Shown one piece after another: positions 57,001-64,000 of a DNA stretch of 64,000 nt; within the stretch, counting starts at the first letter, position 1; each line of letters starts with the position of its first letter. Under the pieces are notes generated by a model. That model saw only the letters and a list, made by a program, of their open reading frames with translations. It did not search any database and was not told the origin of the DNA. The position numbers were made by a program, and so were the translations under genes. The DNA lies in contig NZ_JAODNK010000012.1 in assembly GCF_025465275.1 (NCBI RefSeq), positions 1-64,000 on the forward strand, written 5' to 3'. This DNA comes from Nocardia sp. (GTDB lineage: Bacteria; Actinomycetota; Actinomycetes; Mycobacteriales; Mycobacteriaceae).

Positions 57001-57383
57001 CCTGGCATGCCGAATGGCAGCCGCTGCGCGAGTGCCTGCTGCTGGTGGGCGGCGCCGCGCATACTGCGGTGGAGCTGGCCGCCGGCCTGACCGCGGATGC
57101 CGACCGGATGAGCGCGAATCTCACGCTCACCGAGGGCCAGATCGTCTCCGAGCGCCTCTCGATCCGCCTGGCCCCGCTGCTCGGTAAGCCGGTCGCGAAG
57201 AAGACGCTGCAGGCGGCCGCGTACGAATCGCAGTCCACCGCGCGCCCGCTGGCCGACATCCTGGCCGAATGCCCGGATATCGCGAGGCATATCGGCCAGC
57301 CGGAGCTGGCCGAACTGTTGCGGCCCGAAAACTATCTCGGCGCAGCCCCTGATCTTGTCGATCGGGTGCTGCGCCGGATGTGA
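54054..57383 (+). CDS. Fused FAD/NAD(P)-binding oxygenase-like and fumarase-superfamily lyase (CreE/CreD-like)
   Basis: 1109-residue two-part protein. Residues 1 to about 640 form an FAD/NAD(P)-binding protein starting VRIAIVGMGPRGLNVCERI (Rossmann), of the type found in CreE/FzmM aspartate N-oxygenases. From Met648 it is a fumarase/adenylosuccinate-lyase superfamily member: VHYGSTSQDILDTA is the PcaB/CreD-like Thr-Ser-x-Asp segment and GESSAMPQKRNPV (residues 938-950) the superfamily signature with catalytic Ser. In cremeomycin and fosfazinomycin pathways two separate proteins of these kinds turn aspartate to nitrosuccinate and release nitrite. A fused form would channel the intermediate. 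The frame is unbroken at the joint, yet an internal GAAAGG and ATG (55995) remain there, which suggests a former gene boundary. The start is ATG 54054 with GGTGAG upstream. Substrate assignment is inference from domain pairing. Confidence 0.8.
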   Translation: MLDNVVRIAIVGMGPRGLNVCERICANARQLGNSSGVELILLDSKQVGTGAVWRTDQPAQLLMNTVSEQVTVFTDDTVEMAGPVDRGPSLHEWANFIAKIGNFAGLPVRAYREALRIRAETYPPRYFYGHYLRWAFERTRDRYAEWVHVREIVATAVDLRDGPGGLQELELSTGERVRGLHAVVLTQGHLGEAQPEVPGSLPDSARRLGLGYVPPANAADIDVDRIPERDPVLIRGLGLTFFDYLVLLTAGRGGVFKECDAGLEYVASGREPVIIAGCRRGIPHHARGENQKGVDGRYAPLLLNPARIDRLRSRSRKLGDVSFRRDVWPLIAREVESVYYAALLSEQLSPQRLESFRDRYLTVPTDQDAAELLQRFHIRQQEQWNWDTLVDPTGGRRFDRPGAFHDWLLAYLDADVREARLGNVRGPVKAALDVLRDLRNEVRLVVDYGGIAGSSYRDDLDRWYTPMNAFLSIGPPASRIAELAALIRAGIVRVVGPGMQVDIDAERGLFIAGSPHVHGSQVQGRHLIDAWLPAPDLRRTADPLLRNLLGRNDVRGYAIDSPDGSSYRTGGLTIAPHTHHLVDGTGRIHPRRYAFGVPTESVRWVTAAGPRPGVNSVTLADGDGIAREILTTHRYDEHANSPERHDDMAIECGLLSPVSVGAPVESLLGDDAWIEAMLEVELALARAEARLGMVPDSVAEHMATAVREHEFSARDIAEAARGAANPVVTFVERLHRAVADIDPVSANYVHYGSTSQDILDTATMVIAARVLSVIITDLNTMLGSLAELARRHRDTPIAGRTLAMQAVPTTFGAKVAVWMQGLLDARDRLCQVRTGLPVQLGGAAGTLASYIECARCADSELSQAPAGEIVQRLTEEFAAELSLTVTATPWHTVRTPIADLAAALALTSGVLGKLAVDVISQSRTEIAELCEPSAAGRGESSAMPQKRNPVLSTMIRAAALQVPGLASTLFGALLAEDERPAGSWHAEWQPLRECLLLVGGAAHTAVELAAGLTADADRMSANLTLTEGQIVSERLSIRLAPLLGKPVAKKTLQAAAYESQSTARPLADILAECPDIARHIGQPELAELLRPENYLGAAPDLVDRVLRRM
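55980..55997 (+). promoter_or_regulatory. Internal ribosome-binding site and ATG at the fusion joint
   Basis: GAAAGG at 55980-55985 lies 9 bases before an in-frame ATG at 55995 that begins MAIECGLLSPV, just where separate lyases of this family begin. It may be a relic of two once separate genes, or may still yield a free lyase of 462 residues. Confidence 0.5.
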
Positions 57384-57396
57384 GTCGTGAGCCGGA

Positions 57397-57807
57397 CTAC
57401 CAGTTCTTGGCCGGGCGGTTGGTGGCCGCGCGCCGTTCGGCATCCTTGGCCTTGACGCGCTCGGCTTCCTTGCGCACCTCGGCGAAGTTCTCCCGCTCCT
57501 TCACCAGCCATTCCGGCGGGGCGGCCAGCAGGGCGTCGATCTCCGCATTGGTCAGCGCGTCCTCGACACCGGCGCGGCCCAGCCCGGAGTTCGAGATGCC
57601 GAGTTTGCGGGCGACCACATCGCGCGGGAAGGGTCCGTCGGCGCGCAGGTCGAGCAGCCACTGCGGCGGATTTGTGCGCAGCTCTTCGAGCTGTGCGCGG
57701 GTGACGGGTGAGTTCCGGAACTCCTCGGGGGTTGCGGGGAGGTAGATGCCGAGTTTGGCTGCCGCGGTCAGCGGCTTCATGTTCTGGGGTTTCTTGTCCG
57801 GGCTCAC
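57397..57807 (-). CDS. DUF5997 family protein
   Basis: 136-residue protein of the DUF5997 family, conserved in actinobacteria next to a divergent LysR gene as here. The body reads MKPLTAAAKLGIYLPATPEEF, then LRADGPFPRDVVARKLGISNSGLGRAGV, then EIDALLAAPPEWL (parts): Pro/Leu-rich helices with a helix-turn-helix-like centre. GTG at 57807 gives SPDKKPQNMKP; ATG at 57780 is an alternative start. No function is known. Confidence 0.85.
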   Translation of the reverse strand: MSPDKKPQNMKPLTAAAKLGIYLPATPEEFRNSPVTRAQLEELRTNPPQWLLDLRADGPFPRDVVARKLGISNSGLGRAGVEDALTNAEIDALLAAPPEWLVKERENFAEVRKEAERVKAKDAERRAATNRPAKNW

Positions 57808-57846
57808 CTGATCAGGGTATCGGTCGAGCAGAGGTGATCTGGCCGC

Positions 57847-57883
57847 GCGGTGCAATAACCTGGCTCGCGGTGCAATAACCTGG
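57847..57883. promoter_or_regulatory. 17-bp direct repeat in the DUF5997/LysR spacer
   Basis: GCGGTGCAATAACCTGG occurs at 57847-57863 and 57867-57883, exactly 20 bases apart, directly before the LysR ATG at 57889. Two identical sites two turns apart between divergent genes are the expected layout for the LysR protein to control both itself and DUF5997. Confidence 0.6.
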
Positions 57884-57888
57884 GTGGA

Positions 57889-58863
57889 ATGAGCCGGTTC
57901 GAGTCGATCGATATCCCGCGTCTGCGCTGGTTCGCCGCGGTTGCGGAGGAGTTGCACTTCGCGCGCGCGGCGCAGGGCCTCGGTATTGCCCGGCAGCGCC
58001 TGAGCCGGACGATCATCGAGTTGGAGGAGGAACTCGGCGCGAAATTGTTCGTGCCTGGTGCGCAGCCGACCCAGCTCACCGCAGACGGCGAGGAACTACT
58101 GATAGCGGCCCGGGACATTCTCGCGAATGCTCCGGAGCCCGAACCGGTCGCGGCCGATGAGGCAGGGGAACGGCTGCGGGTCGGATTTGTGCCCGGGGTG
58201 ACCGTGACCAAATGGGATCGGATCTGGCGCGAGCGCTTTCCCGAGATCCCGGTCGAGATGATCCCCGTGCCCATGCGCGAGCAGGATGCGGCGCTGCGCG
58301 ACGGCCGCGTCGATATGTGCTTCGTCCGCCTGCCGATCGACCGGGACGGGATCAGTGCCATCCCGCTCTACCGTGAGTTGCCCGTTGTGGTTGTGCCCAA
58401 GGATCATCCGCTGTCGGTGTTCGAGCAGGTGAGCATGGCCGAGCTGACGGAAGAGCGCATGCAGGACGGCACCGACCTCGACGAGGCGGCCATGACCATG
58501 GAGTTGGTGGCGGCGGTCAGCGGCGCGGCCATCGTGCCGCATTCCATTGCGCGCCTGCACAGTCGCAAGGATCTGGTCTACCGGACCATGACCGGTGTGC
58601 CGGAGACCGAAATCGTGCTGGCCTGGCCGGATGCGCAGACCACCGAATTGGTCGAGGAGTTCGTCGGCGTGGTGCGCGGGCGCTCGGCGCGCAGTTCGCG
58701 CTCGCCGTCGGGCCAGGAGGCGGCCAAGCCGCGCCGCACCGCGAGCCAGGGAAAGAAGCCGGCCGGTGGTGCGAAGAAGCCTGCCGGTGGTGCGAAGCAG
58801 ACCGGGGCCAAGGCGAAACAGGGTGGGGCCGTGAAGAAGCCGGGCAAGCGCCGCGGGAAGTAG
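57889..58863 (+). CDS. LysR-family regulator with a basic repeat tail
   Basis: 324-residue LysR-type regulator. The winged HTH is at the N-terminus (IPRLRWFAAVAEELHFARAAQGLGIARQRLSRTIIELEEELG, parts), followed by the ligand-binding domain starting ERLRVGFVPGVTVTKWDR. After about residue 265 comes an unusual tail of about 60 residues rich in Lys, Ala and Gly, with KKPAGGAK repeated, which may bind DNA or ribosomes non-specifically. It is divergent from DUF5997 across two direct repeats. A terminator follows. Confidence 0.9.
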   Translation: MSRFESIDIPRLRWFAAVAEELHFARAAQGLGIARQRLSRTIIELEEELGAKLFVPGAQPTQLTADGEELLIAARDILANAPEPEPVAADEAGERLRVGFVPGVTVTKWDRIWRERFPEIPVEMIPVPMREQDAALRDGRVDMCFVRLPIDRDGISAIPLYRELPVVVVPKDHPLSVFEQVSMAELTEERMQDGTDLDEAAMTMELVAAVSGAAIVPHSIARLHSRKDLVYRTMTGVPETEIVLAWPDAQTTELVEEFVGVVRGRSARSSRSPSGQEAAKPRRTASQGKKPAGGAKKPAGGAKQTGAKAKQGGAVKKPGKRRGK

Positions 58864-58885
58864 TAGCCGCCGACAGCGTGGTCCG

Positions 58886-58917
58886 AGGGCCCGTCTCCCG
58901 AGAGGGAGGCGGGCCCT
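58886..58917 (+). terminator. Terminator after the LysR gene
   Basis: AGGGCCCG (58886-58893) pairs with CGGGCCCT (58910-58917), with an inner CTCCC/GGGAG pair, followed by TCGTCCTG. It ends the LysR transcript. Confidence 0.8.
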
Positions 58918-58966
58918 TCGTCCTGTCCGGGGTGAAGTCGGGGGATTTCTCAGGGTGAAGTCAGGG

Positions 58967-58996
58967 TTGCGCTATACGTATACGTCTACTTATAGT
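58967..58996 (+). promoter_or_regulatory. Candidate promoter with palindromic spacer
   Basis: TTGCGC (58967-58972) and TATAGT (58991-58996) are separated by 18 bases that contain the palindrome TATACGTATA (58973-58982). It points toward the EXLDI/MmpL genes about 200 bases away. No gene lies between 58918 and 59197; besides this site and the operators at 59128-59173 I see nothing there. Confidence 0.4.
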
Positions 58997-59127
58997 AATT
59001 TCAGGTGGTGGGAAGCTCGGCCGCTGCGGATCCGATAGTCGGGAACCGTTGAAGCACAGTGGATTTCGAATCCGCGGTGCGCAGACGTAGAAGCATGCCC
59101 GTATGCGCATCCGCGAATGAACAAGTC

Positions 59128-59173
59128 GTCAACCGATGGTTGACCAAAACTGGATAGTCAACCTATTGTTGAC
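59128..59173. promoter_or_regulatory. Two palindromic operators over a promoter, GTCAAC-N5-GTTGAC
   Basis: GTCAACCGATGGTTGAC (59128-59144) and GTCAACCTATTGTTGAC (59157-59173) are 17-bp palindromes with the same GTCAAC/GTTGAC arms and 29 bases between starts. They overlap a good promoter: TTGACC at 59140-59145 and TATTGT at 59164-59169, 18 bases apart, so one operator covers the -35 and the other the -10. That is a repressor layout. The repressor (TetR or MarR type would fit) is not next to it in the window. Confidence 0.75.
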
Positions 59174-59197
59174 GAATGATCGAAACTGGAGCAGATC

Positions 59198-59749
59198 ATG
59201 GACATCGATATGCAGAAGCCTGCCGACGAGGACGCCGCCCCTGGCACCGCGGTGACGCAGACCCTGCCTGACGGAATGACGGAGATCGAGGTGCGCGTCG
59301 GCCCCGGCGGCGCCCGGACCCAGAGCTTCGTCGGCCGCCTGTTGGCGAAATCGCAGCAGGTCACCACGGCCGGCACCGAAAATGTGCGCATCTACCAGAG
59401 CCGCAAGGGCAAGCTGGTGGTGCACCGCCACTACCTGGACTGGTCCGACTTCTCGACGGCGACCAAGCATGCCTACGAGGAGACGAAGGGCCACTTCAAT
59501 GCCAAGCGGGAAGAGTTCGTCACGGCCCGCCGGAATGCCGACGGCTCGCACGTTCCGCTGATTGCCAACTGGGCCAACGAATTCAAGGGCTGGCGCGAAC
59601 TGGTCGGTGTCGGCCAGGATGGCTATGGCGACTACACACTCGAAATCGTGGATTCGCTGGGGGAGTTGCGTGACCGGGTGCCTGCCAAGGCGTACCGGAC
59701 AGTCGCCGATGCGGTGGAAAACCCGTCTGCGCAGTTTCTCGACATTTAA
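59198..59749 (+). CDS. EXLDI-type protein of unknown function
   Basis: 183-residue soluble protein ending AQFLDI, the C-terminal motif for which the EXLDI protein family is named. It contains TEIEVRVGPGG, then VRIYQSRKGKLVVHRHYLDW, and has no signal peptide or membrane segment. GGAG 10 bases upstream supports the ATG. It lies 67 bases before an MmpL-type transporter on the same strand, and a double operator precedes it, so both genes likely form a repressible export operon. Molecular role unknown. Confidence 0.75.
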   Translation: MDIDMQKPADEDAAPGTAVTQTLPDGMTEIEVRVGPGGARTQSFVGRLLAKSQQVTTAGTENVRIYQSRKGKLVVHRHYLDWSDFSTATKHAYEETKGHFNAKREEFVTARRNADGSHVPLIANWANEFKGWRELVGVGQDGYGDYTLEIVDSLGELRDRVPAKAYRTVADAVENPSAQFLDI

Positions 59750-59816
59750 GCACCGAATAGAGCTCTGTCAGCACAGATTCTGCACGCGGTCGAAACCTTG
59801 AAAGGACTTCCCCCGC

Positions 59817-61988
59817 ATGTTTTCCCGACTGGGGCGCTTCGTCGTCAAACAGCCGTGGCTGGTCATCGGCGTCTGGCTGATCGCCATCATCGCGGTGGTG
59901 GCCACGGCGCCCAAACTCACCGCCACCACCGACCAATCCGACTTCCTGCCTTCGCATTACGAGTCCATCCAGGCGATGGATCTGCAGCAGAAGGCATTCC
60001 CCAACAGCGCCACTCCGGCCGCGCTCATCGTCTTCGAGCGCACCGACGGCGCTCCGCTGACCGATAGCGACGTGGCGACGGTGCAGGCCGCCGCGGGCAA
60101 GCTGGACGACCAGCACCTCAAGGATGTCTTGAAGGTGCAGGCGGCGCCTGCCGCCGACAACCGGTCCATTCAGATCGCCGCCGTCGCGATGACCAAGGTC
60201 ACCAGTGCTGGTGACACCGCGCAGACCGATGCGGTCAAGGTGTTGCGTACCGCCTTGAAGGATCAGGTGAACGGCACCGATCTGAAGGCCGGTGTCACCG
60301 GCGCCGCGGCCCAGCAGCTGGATCAGCAGGAATCCGGCAACAATGCGCTGGCAATTATCGGCATCGCCACCATCGCGCTGATCCTGATTCTGCTGCTGGT
60401 GATCTTCCGCAGTCCGGTGATCGCGTTCCTGCCGATCATTGTGATCGGTGTGGTCTCGCTCGGCGTCAATGGCCTGATTGCCATGGTGAGCAAGGCTTTC
60501 GACCTCAAGGTCGACAGTTCCGTGCAATCACTGCTGATCGTGGTGTTGTTCGGCGTCGGCACCGATTACATCCTGTTCCTCATGTTCCGCTACCGGGAGC
60601 GCCTGCGTGCGGGTGAGGATCCCAAGACCGCCATGGTCAGCGCGGTCACCCGGGTCGGTGAGGCGATCAGTTCGGCCGCGGCCGCGGTGATCATCGCCTT
60701 CGGTGCGCTCATGCTGTCGACGCTGGGCATGTTCCGTTCGCTCGGCCCGGCGCTGGCGATCGCCGTCGCGGTGGCGCTGCTGGCGGGACTCACCCTGGTT
60801 CCGGCCATTGTTTCGCTATTGGGCACCAAGGTGTTCTGGCCGTCGAAGGCGTGGAAGCAGGAGCCGACGGGTGCCCGGTTCGCGGCTGTCGGTGCGGCCC
60901 TGGGCAAGCGGCCCGGTGTGTTCGCGGTGGCCTCCGGCGGTGTGCTGCTGGCGCTCGGCATCGTGGCGTTCGGCTTCAATCCGACGTTCGATCTGAGTTC
61001 GAGTTCGACCTCGGATACCTCCGAATCCACCATCTACAGCAAGGAATTGCTGAAGGGCGAGCCCGCGGGCAGCACCCAGCCCTCGCAGGTCTATCTACGC
61101 ACCGATGGTGCCGCGCTGACCACGGACCAGCTGACCGCCTACCGTGCGTCCCTGACGGGCGTCTCCGGTGTGGGTCAGGTGTCGGAGCCGAAGCTATCGG
61201 CCGACAAGGCGGTCGCCGAATACCAGGTGACGCTCAATGACACTCCGGAATCCGATGCCGCATTGGCGACGGTGAAGGGTCCGCTGCGCGATATCGCGCA
61301 TTCGTCGGCTCCGGCCGGGACGACCGCCGTGGTCGGCGGTATGACCTCGGTGTTCGTCGACTTCAAGGCCGCCATGAACCGTGATTACTCGGTGGTGTTC
61401 CCGGTGGCCGCGGTGCTCATCATGCTGGTGCTGGGGTTGTTGCTGCGCAGTCTGGTAGCGCCCTGGTACTTGATCGCGTCGGTATTCCTGGGATTCGCGG
61501 CCACTCTCGGTGCGGCCGTGCTGGTTTTCCAGCACATCCAAGGGAATTCGGGCTTGATCTTCACCTTGCCGCTGATCATGTATCTGTTCGTGGTCGCTCT
61601 GGGGACCGACTACAACATCCTCATGGTGGCCCGCCTGCGGGAGGAGGCCCGCGAGGGCCACGATCCGCACAGGGCCGCGGCCGAGGCGGTCAAGCACACC
61701 GGTCCGACGATCGCCGCTGCCGGTCTCATCCTGGCGGGCACCTTCGCCTCGATGATGCTGGCGGGCAATACCGCGCTCTCGCAGATGGGTTTCGCCATCT
61801 CGGTGGGTATCGGTATCGCGGCCTTCGTCATGGCGATGTTCTTCACGCCGTCGGTGACCGCGCTGATCGGCCGCCGGGCCTGGTGGCCGGGTCACGGTGG
61901 GGATGCCGATCCGTCGCACCAGGTCGTTCTGGAGAAGCAGGATTGGGACGACCCGCAGTGGTCGCAGCCTGATTCGGCGCGGCGATAG
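59817..61988 (+). CDS. MmpL/RND-family transporter
   Basis: 723-residue RND-superfamily membrane protein of the MmpL/ActII-3 type, with about 12 helices in two halves. Each half carries the proton-relay-type segment: VLFGVGTDYILFLMFRYRER and ALGTDYNILMVARLREE (in parts). The periplasmic loops between helices 1-2 and 7-8 are present. It is shorter than mycobacterial lipid-exporting MmpLs and closer to drug or antibiotic exporters such as ActII-3. It is probably co-transcribed with the EXLDI gene. Confidence 0.93.
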   Translation: MFSRLGRFVVKQPWLVIGVWLIAIIAVVATAPKLTATTDQSDFLPSHYESIQAMDLQQKAFPNSATPAALIVFERTDGAPLTDSDVATVQAAAGKLDDQHLKDVLKVQAAPAADNRSIQIAAVAMTKVTSAGDTAQTDAVKVLRTALKDQVNGTDLKAGVTGAAAQQLDQQESGNNALAIIGIATIALILILLLVIFRSPVIAFLPIIVIGVVSLGVNGLIAMVSKAFDLKVDSSVQSLLIVVLFGVGTDYILFLMFRYRERLRAGEDPKTAMVSAVTRVGEAISSAAAAVIIAFGALMLSTLGMFRSLGPALAIAVAVALLAGLTLVPAIVSLLGTKVFWPSKAWKQEPTGARFAAVGAALGKRPGVFAVASGGVLLALGIVAFGFNPTFDLSSSSTSDTSESTIYSKELLKGEPAGSTQPSQVYLRTDGAALTTDQLTAYRASLTGVSGVGQVSEPKLSADKAVAEYQVTLNDTPESDAALATVKGPLRDIAHSSAPAGTTAVVGGMTSVFVDFKAAMNRDYSVVFPVAAVLIMLVLGLLLRSLVAPWYLIASVFLGFAATLGAAVLVFQHIQGNSGLIFTLPLIMYLFVVALGTDYNILMVARLREEAREGHDPHRAAAEAVKHTGPTIAAAGLILAGTFASMMLAGNTALSQMGFAISVGIGIAAFVMAMFFTPSVTALIGRRAWWPGHGGDADPSHQVVLEKQDWDDPQWSQPDSARR

Positions 61989-62013
61989 TCGCTGATCCGT
62001 TCCGCACGTCCAG

Positions 62014-62053
62014 CCGGGCCCGTCTCCTTTTCAGGGGGCGGGCCTGGTGTTTT
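62014..62053 (+). terminator. Terminator after the MmpL-type gene
   Basis: CCGGGCCCG (62014-62022) pairs with CGGGCCTGG (62039-62047) apart from one G-T pair, and TGTTTT follows directly, giving a classic intrinsic terminator 25 bases after the stop. Confidence 0.8.
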
Positions 62054-62166
62054 GCGGTCCCCGGAGCCTTCTGACAGAAACACGTTTCAGTTTTTTCCGG
62101 AAAGCGCCACCGCCCGAACTGGACAACCGATATGGTTCGCCGGACCGTACAGCGAGGGAGTTTCGA

Positions 62167-62577
62167 ATGACCATGACCGTGAACAAGCACATCGCCCGGC
62201 GGGCCGGCTTCGGCGTCACCGCCCTGGCCGCGATGGCCTGTTCGGCGGCCCTGACGGCGCCCTACGCGTCGGCGGCTCCCACCAGCCTGTCGGTCAATGC
62301 CAGCAATGTCTACGCCGCCTGCACCTACCAGGTGACCGCGACCTACAACAGCTGGATTCAGGTCTGGTTCTACGACAACGGCCTGGTCATCGGCGGCAGC
62401 CCGATCAACCCGTCGAACGGCAGCGCCACCATTCAGTGGACCCCGAAGGGCGCCGGCACCCACACCCTGTCCACCCTGCAGGGTTCGGCATGGGAGCTCA
62501 AGGTCAATGTCCTGCAGCCCACCCTGACCGGCAGCGCCACCTGTGGCGCGGGCCCGCTCGGTTTCCTGGGCTCCTGA
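62167..62577 (+). CDS. Small secreted protein with Ig-like fold
   Basis: 136 residues. A signal peptide (HIARRAGFGVTALAAMACSA, in part) ends near YASAAP at about residue 38. The mature part TSLSVNASNVYAACTYQVTATYN, then PINPSNGSATIQWTPKGAGTHTLS (parts) alternates like a beta-sandwich/Ig-like domain, with two Cys that could pair. The chosen ATG follows GAGGGAG and is the first to give a signal peptide. Function unknown. Confidence 0.8.
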   Translation: MTMTVNKHIARRAGFGVTALAAMACSAALTAPYASAAPTSLSVNASNVYAACTYQVTATYNSWIQVWFYDNGLVIGGSPINPSNGSATIQWTPKGAGTHTLSTLQGSAWELKVNVLQPTLTGSATCGAGPLGFLGS

Positions 62578-62693
62578 TACTCGATTCGGTCGCGGCCCGA
62601 CCGCGCCGAATCGTCCCGGGCCGGCTGACGCCAATCCTCTGTTCCCTAGTCAGCCGGTCCGGTCCCTCGGAAGTGTTTGCCGCGTGCGCTTGT

Positions 62694-63458
62694 TCAGCGC
62701 ATCGTCGTATGCCAGACCACAGCGGCGGCCAGTGCGCCCGCACCGTTCAGCGACCAGTGCAGTGCGATGGGTGCGAGCAGGCTGCCGCTGCGGCGGCGCA
62801 GCCAGGTGAAGACGACTCCGGCTGCGGCCGTGGCCAATACGGCGAGTGCGATACCGGCGATCTGCCCGGGGACTCCGCCGCCGAGGAAACTGCTCAGGCC
62901 CTTGTTTCCGCTGGTGAGACCCAGCGATGAGGCCACATGCCAGAGGCCGAAAAGCAGTGATCCGGTAGCGAATACACCGCGCGCCCCGTAGGCGCGGTCG
63001 AGCGTGCCGTGCAGCACGCCACGGAAGGCGAGCTCCTCCGGAATGGCCGTCTGCAGCGGAATGACGATCATGGACGCGATGAGCGCACCCGAAATGGTGG
63101 CGTACCGATCGGCCAGGAAGAACGGCCGGGTGATCGGCAGGATCGCGCCGATGGCGACCGCCCCGAGCACGATGCCCACCGCCGCCAGCGCCCAGATGGT
63201 GCCGCGCCGCCACTGCCGCGGGTCGAGTCCGAGCTCGCCCCAGCCGAGTCCGCGGCGGCGGACCAGCGCCAGCAGCACAAGTGCGGCTATCGGCACCGTG
63301 ACAATGCTGGCCCAGGACGTGGTGAAGTGCGCAATGAGATTTGTGCAGATCAAGACCACGACAACGACGGCTACGTCGACGTAGGCGTGCAGGCGGAGGT
63401 GCAGTGGTGCGGGTGCGTCGGGAAGCACAGCGACCGCACCGTTATCTGATCGAGACAT
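62694..63458 (-). CDS. CPBP-family intramembrane metalloprotease
   Basis: 254-residue membrane protein with about seven helices and the Abi/CPBP signature: IPEELAFRGVLHG (motif EExxxR), then LFGLWHVASSLG and IALHWSLNGAG, each with the expected His. Relatives process prenylated proteins or act in bacteriocin immunity. The ATG at 63458 gives a short polar N-terminus before the first helix; the longer frame upstream lacks family resemblance. Confidence 0.87.
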   Translation of the reverse strand: MSRSDNGAVAVLPDAPAPLHLRLHAYVDVAVVVVVLICTNLIAHFTTSWASIVTVPIAALVLLALVRRRGLGWGELGLDPRQWRRGTIWALAAVGIVLGAVAIGAILPITRPFFLADRYATISGALIASMIVIPLQTAIPEELAFRGVLHGTLDRAYGARGVFATGSLLFGLWHVASSLGLTSGNKGLSSFLGGGVPGQIAGIALAVLATAAAGVVFTWLRRRSGSLLAPIALHWSLNGAGALAAAVVWHTTMR

Positions 63459-63519
63459 CCCGGCCAGCGTACGCCGGGATTCTGAGAAGACACCCGAATG
63501 TGGTCGAGACCGCTGGATT

Positions 63520-64000
63520 TCAGGTCCGGATTCCGGTCGCCCAGCCTTCCGGGTCATTCCATGCCTGCAGCGTGCGGCGGGTTTCGAAGCGGCGCGGAAC
63601 CTTGGTGATCGGATCGGTGAATTCGAGCGCACAGGCCAGCAATTGCAGCGGGCGGGTGAAGTCGCCGACCGGTTTGTCGGTGAGTTCCGGATAGAAGTCG
63701 TCGCCGAGAATCGGGAGGCCGAGGCCGTTCATATGCAGCCGCAGCTGATGGGTGCGTCCGGTCTTGGGCCGCAGCCGATACCGCGCGAGTCCGTCGCGCT
63801 GCTCGAGCAGTTCGATATGGGTCTCGGCATTCGGCTCACCGGGCTCCTCGAACGCGCGCAGTACCTGCCGCTCCTTGATGATCCGGCTGATGATCGTGCG
63901 CGGTAGTTCGAGCTCCGGATCGAAGCGGGCGATGGCTTCGTACTCCTTGTGCACCACCCGTTTGTGGAACATGGTCTGGTACGCGCCGCGGCGTTCGGGA
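63520..64000 (-). CDS. RluA-family pseudouridine synthase, C-terminal part
   Basis: C-terminal portion of an rRNA pseudouridine synthase; the 5' end lies beyond the window, since the frame stays open to base 64000 (ERRGAYQTMFHKRVVHKEY). Visible family landmarks are RYRLRPKTGRTHQLRLHMNGLGLPILGD (in parts), with the conserved Arg-Thr-His-Gln-x-Arg-x-His segment. The catalytic Asp (motif RLD) would be in the missing part. Confidence 0.9.
   Translation of the reverse strand, partial: PERRGAYQTMFHKRVVHKEYEAIARFDPELELPRTIISRIIKERQVLRAFEEPGEPNAETHIELLEQRDGLARYRLRPKTGRTHQLRLHMNGLGLPILGDDFYPELTDKPVGDFTRPLQLLACALEFTDPITKVPRRFETRRTLQAWNDPEGWATGIRT

Overview
The window looks like a chromosomal segment of a mycolic-acid actinomycete, most likely Nocardia or a close relative. 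The grounds are GC-rich DNA throughout, the S10 ribosomal operon ending at rpsQ, an antigen-85-type mycolyltransferase/esterase, a DUF5997/LysR divergent pair, an MmpL-type transporter, a type VII secretion-associated protein and very large actinobacterial NRPS genes. The genus is an inference from gene content; there is no rRNA in the window.

Region 1 (1-32.9 kb) is a nonribosomal peptide synthetase locus read in one direction. The end of one NRPS gene (A-T-C followed by a decayed A domain) is followed by two giant paralogous genes of 4603 and 4729 residues with the same layout: A-T-C-A-T-C-A-T-C-A-T-TE, then an unusual domain after the TE that resembles an epimerization/X domain but has lost the catalytic His pair. 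Both twins start directly with an A domain, so the condensation domain for their first residue must come from another protein; the C-terminal C domain of the first NRPS is the obvious candidate. Each twin is preceded by a 17-codon micro-ORF whose stop overlaps the NRPS start (ATGA). A secreted antigen-85-like acyltransferase gene closes the locus at a strong terminator.

Region 2 (33-46 kb) is mixed: an NRAMP Mn/Fe transporter with a DtxR/IdeR-like box at a probable leaderless start; a crotonase divergent from a tandem-TetR regulator; an AT-richer pair that may be a type VII secretion effector and its partner; an aldehyde dehydrogenase homologue without the catalytic Cys; a DrrABC-type exporter; an extended SDR; a lycopene-cyclase-family flavoprotein; a hotdog protein; and a small secreted protein.

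Region 3 (46.1-52 kb) is the S10 ribosomal protein operon (rpsJ-rplC-rplD-rplW-rplB-rpsS-rplV-rpsC-rplP-rpmC-rpsQ) with a long leader and a strong terminator.

Region 4 (52-64 kb) is accessory again: a PPOX-class flavoprotein, a VapBC-type toxin-antitoxin pair, a frameshifted MFS pseudogene, and a 1109-residue fusion of an FAD/NAD(P)-binding oxygenase-like protein to a fumarase/aspartase-superfamily lyase. That fusion has the domain pair of the CreE/CreD (aspartate N-oxygenase/nitrosuccinate lyase) nitrite-forming system. Then come DUF5997/LysR, an EXLDI protein plus MmpL operon under two near-identical palindromic operators, a small secreted protein, a CPBP protease and the C-terminal part of an RluA-type pseudouridine synthase.

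The most promising undescribed items are the forked NRPS assembly line with its micro-ORF leaders and pseudo-domains, and the fused CreE/CreD-like enzyme.
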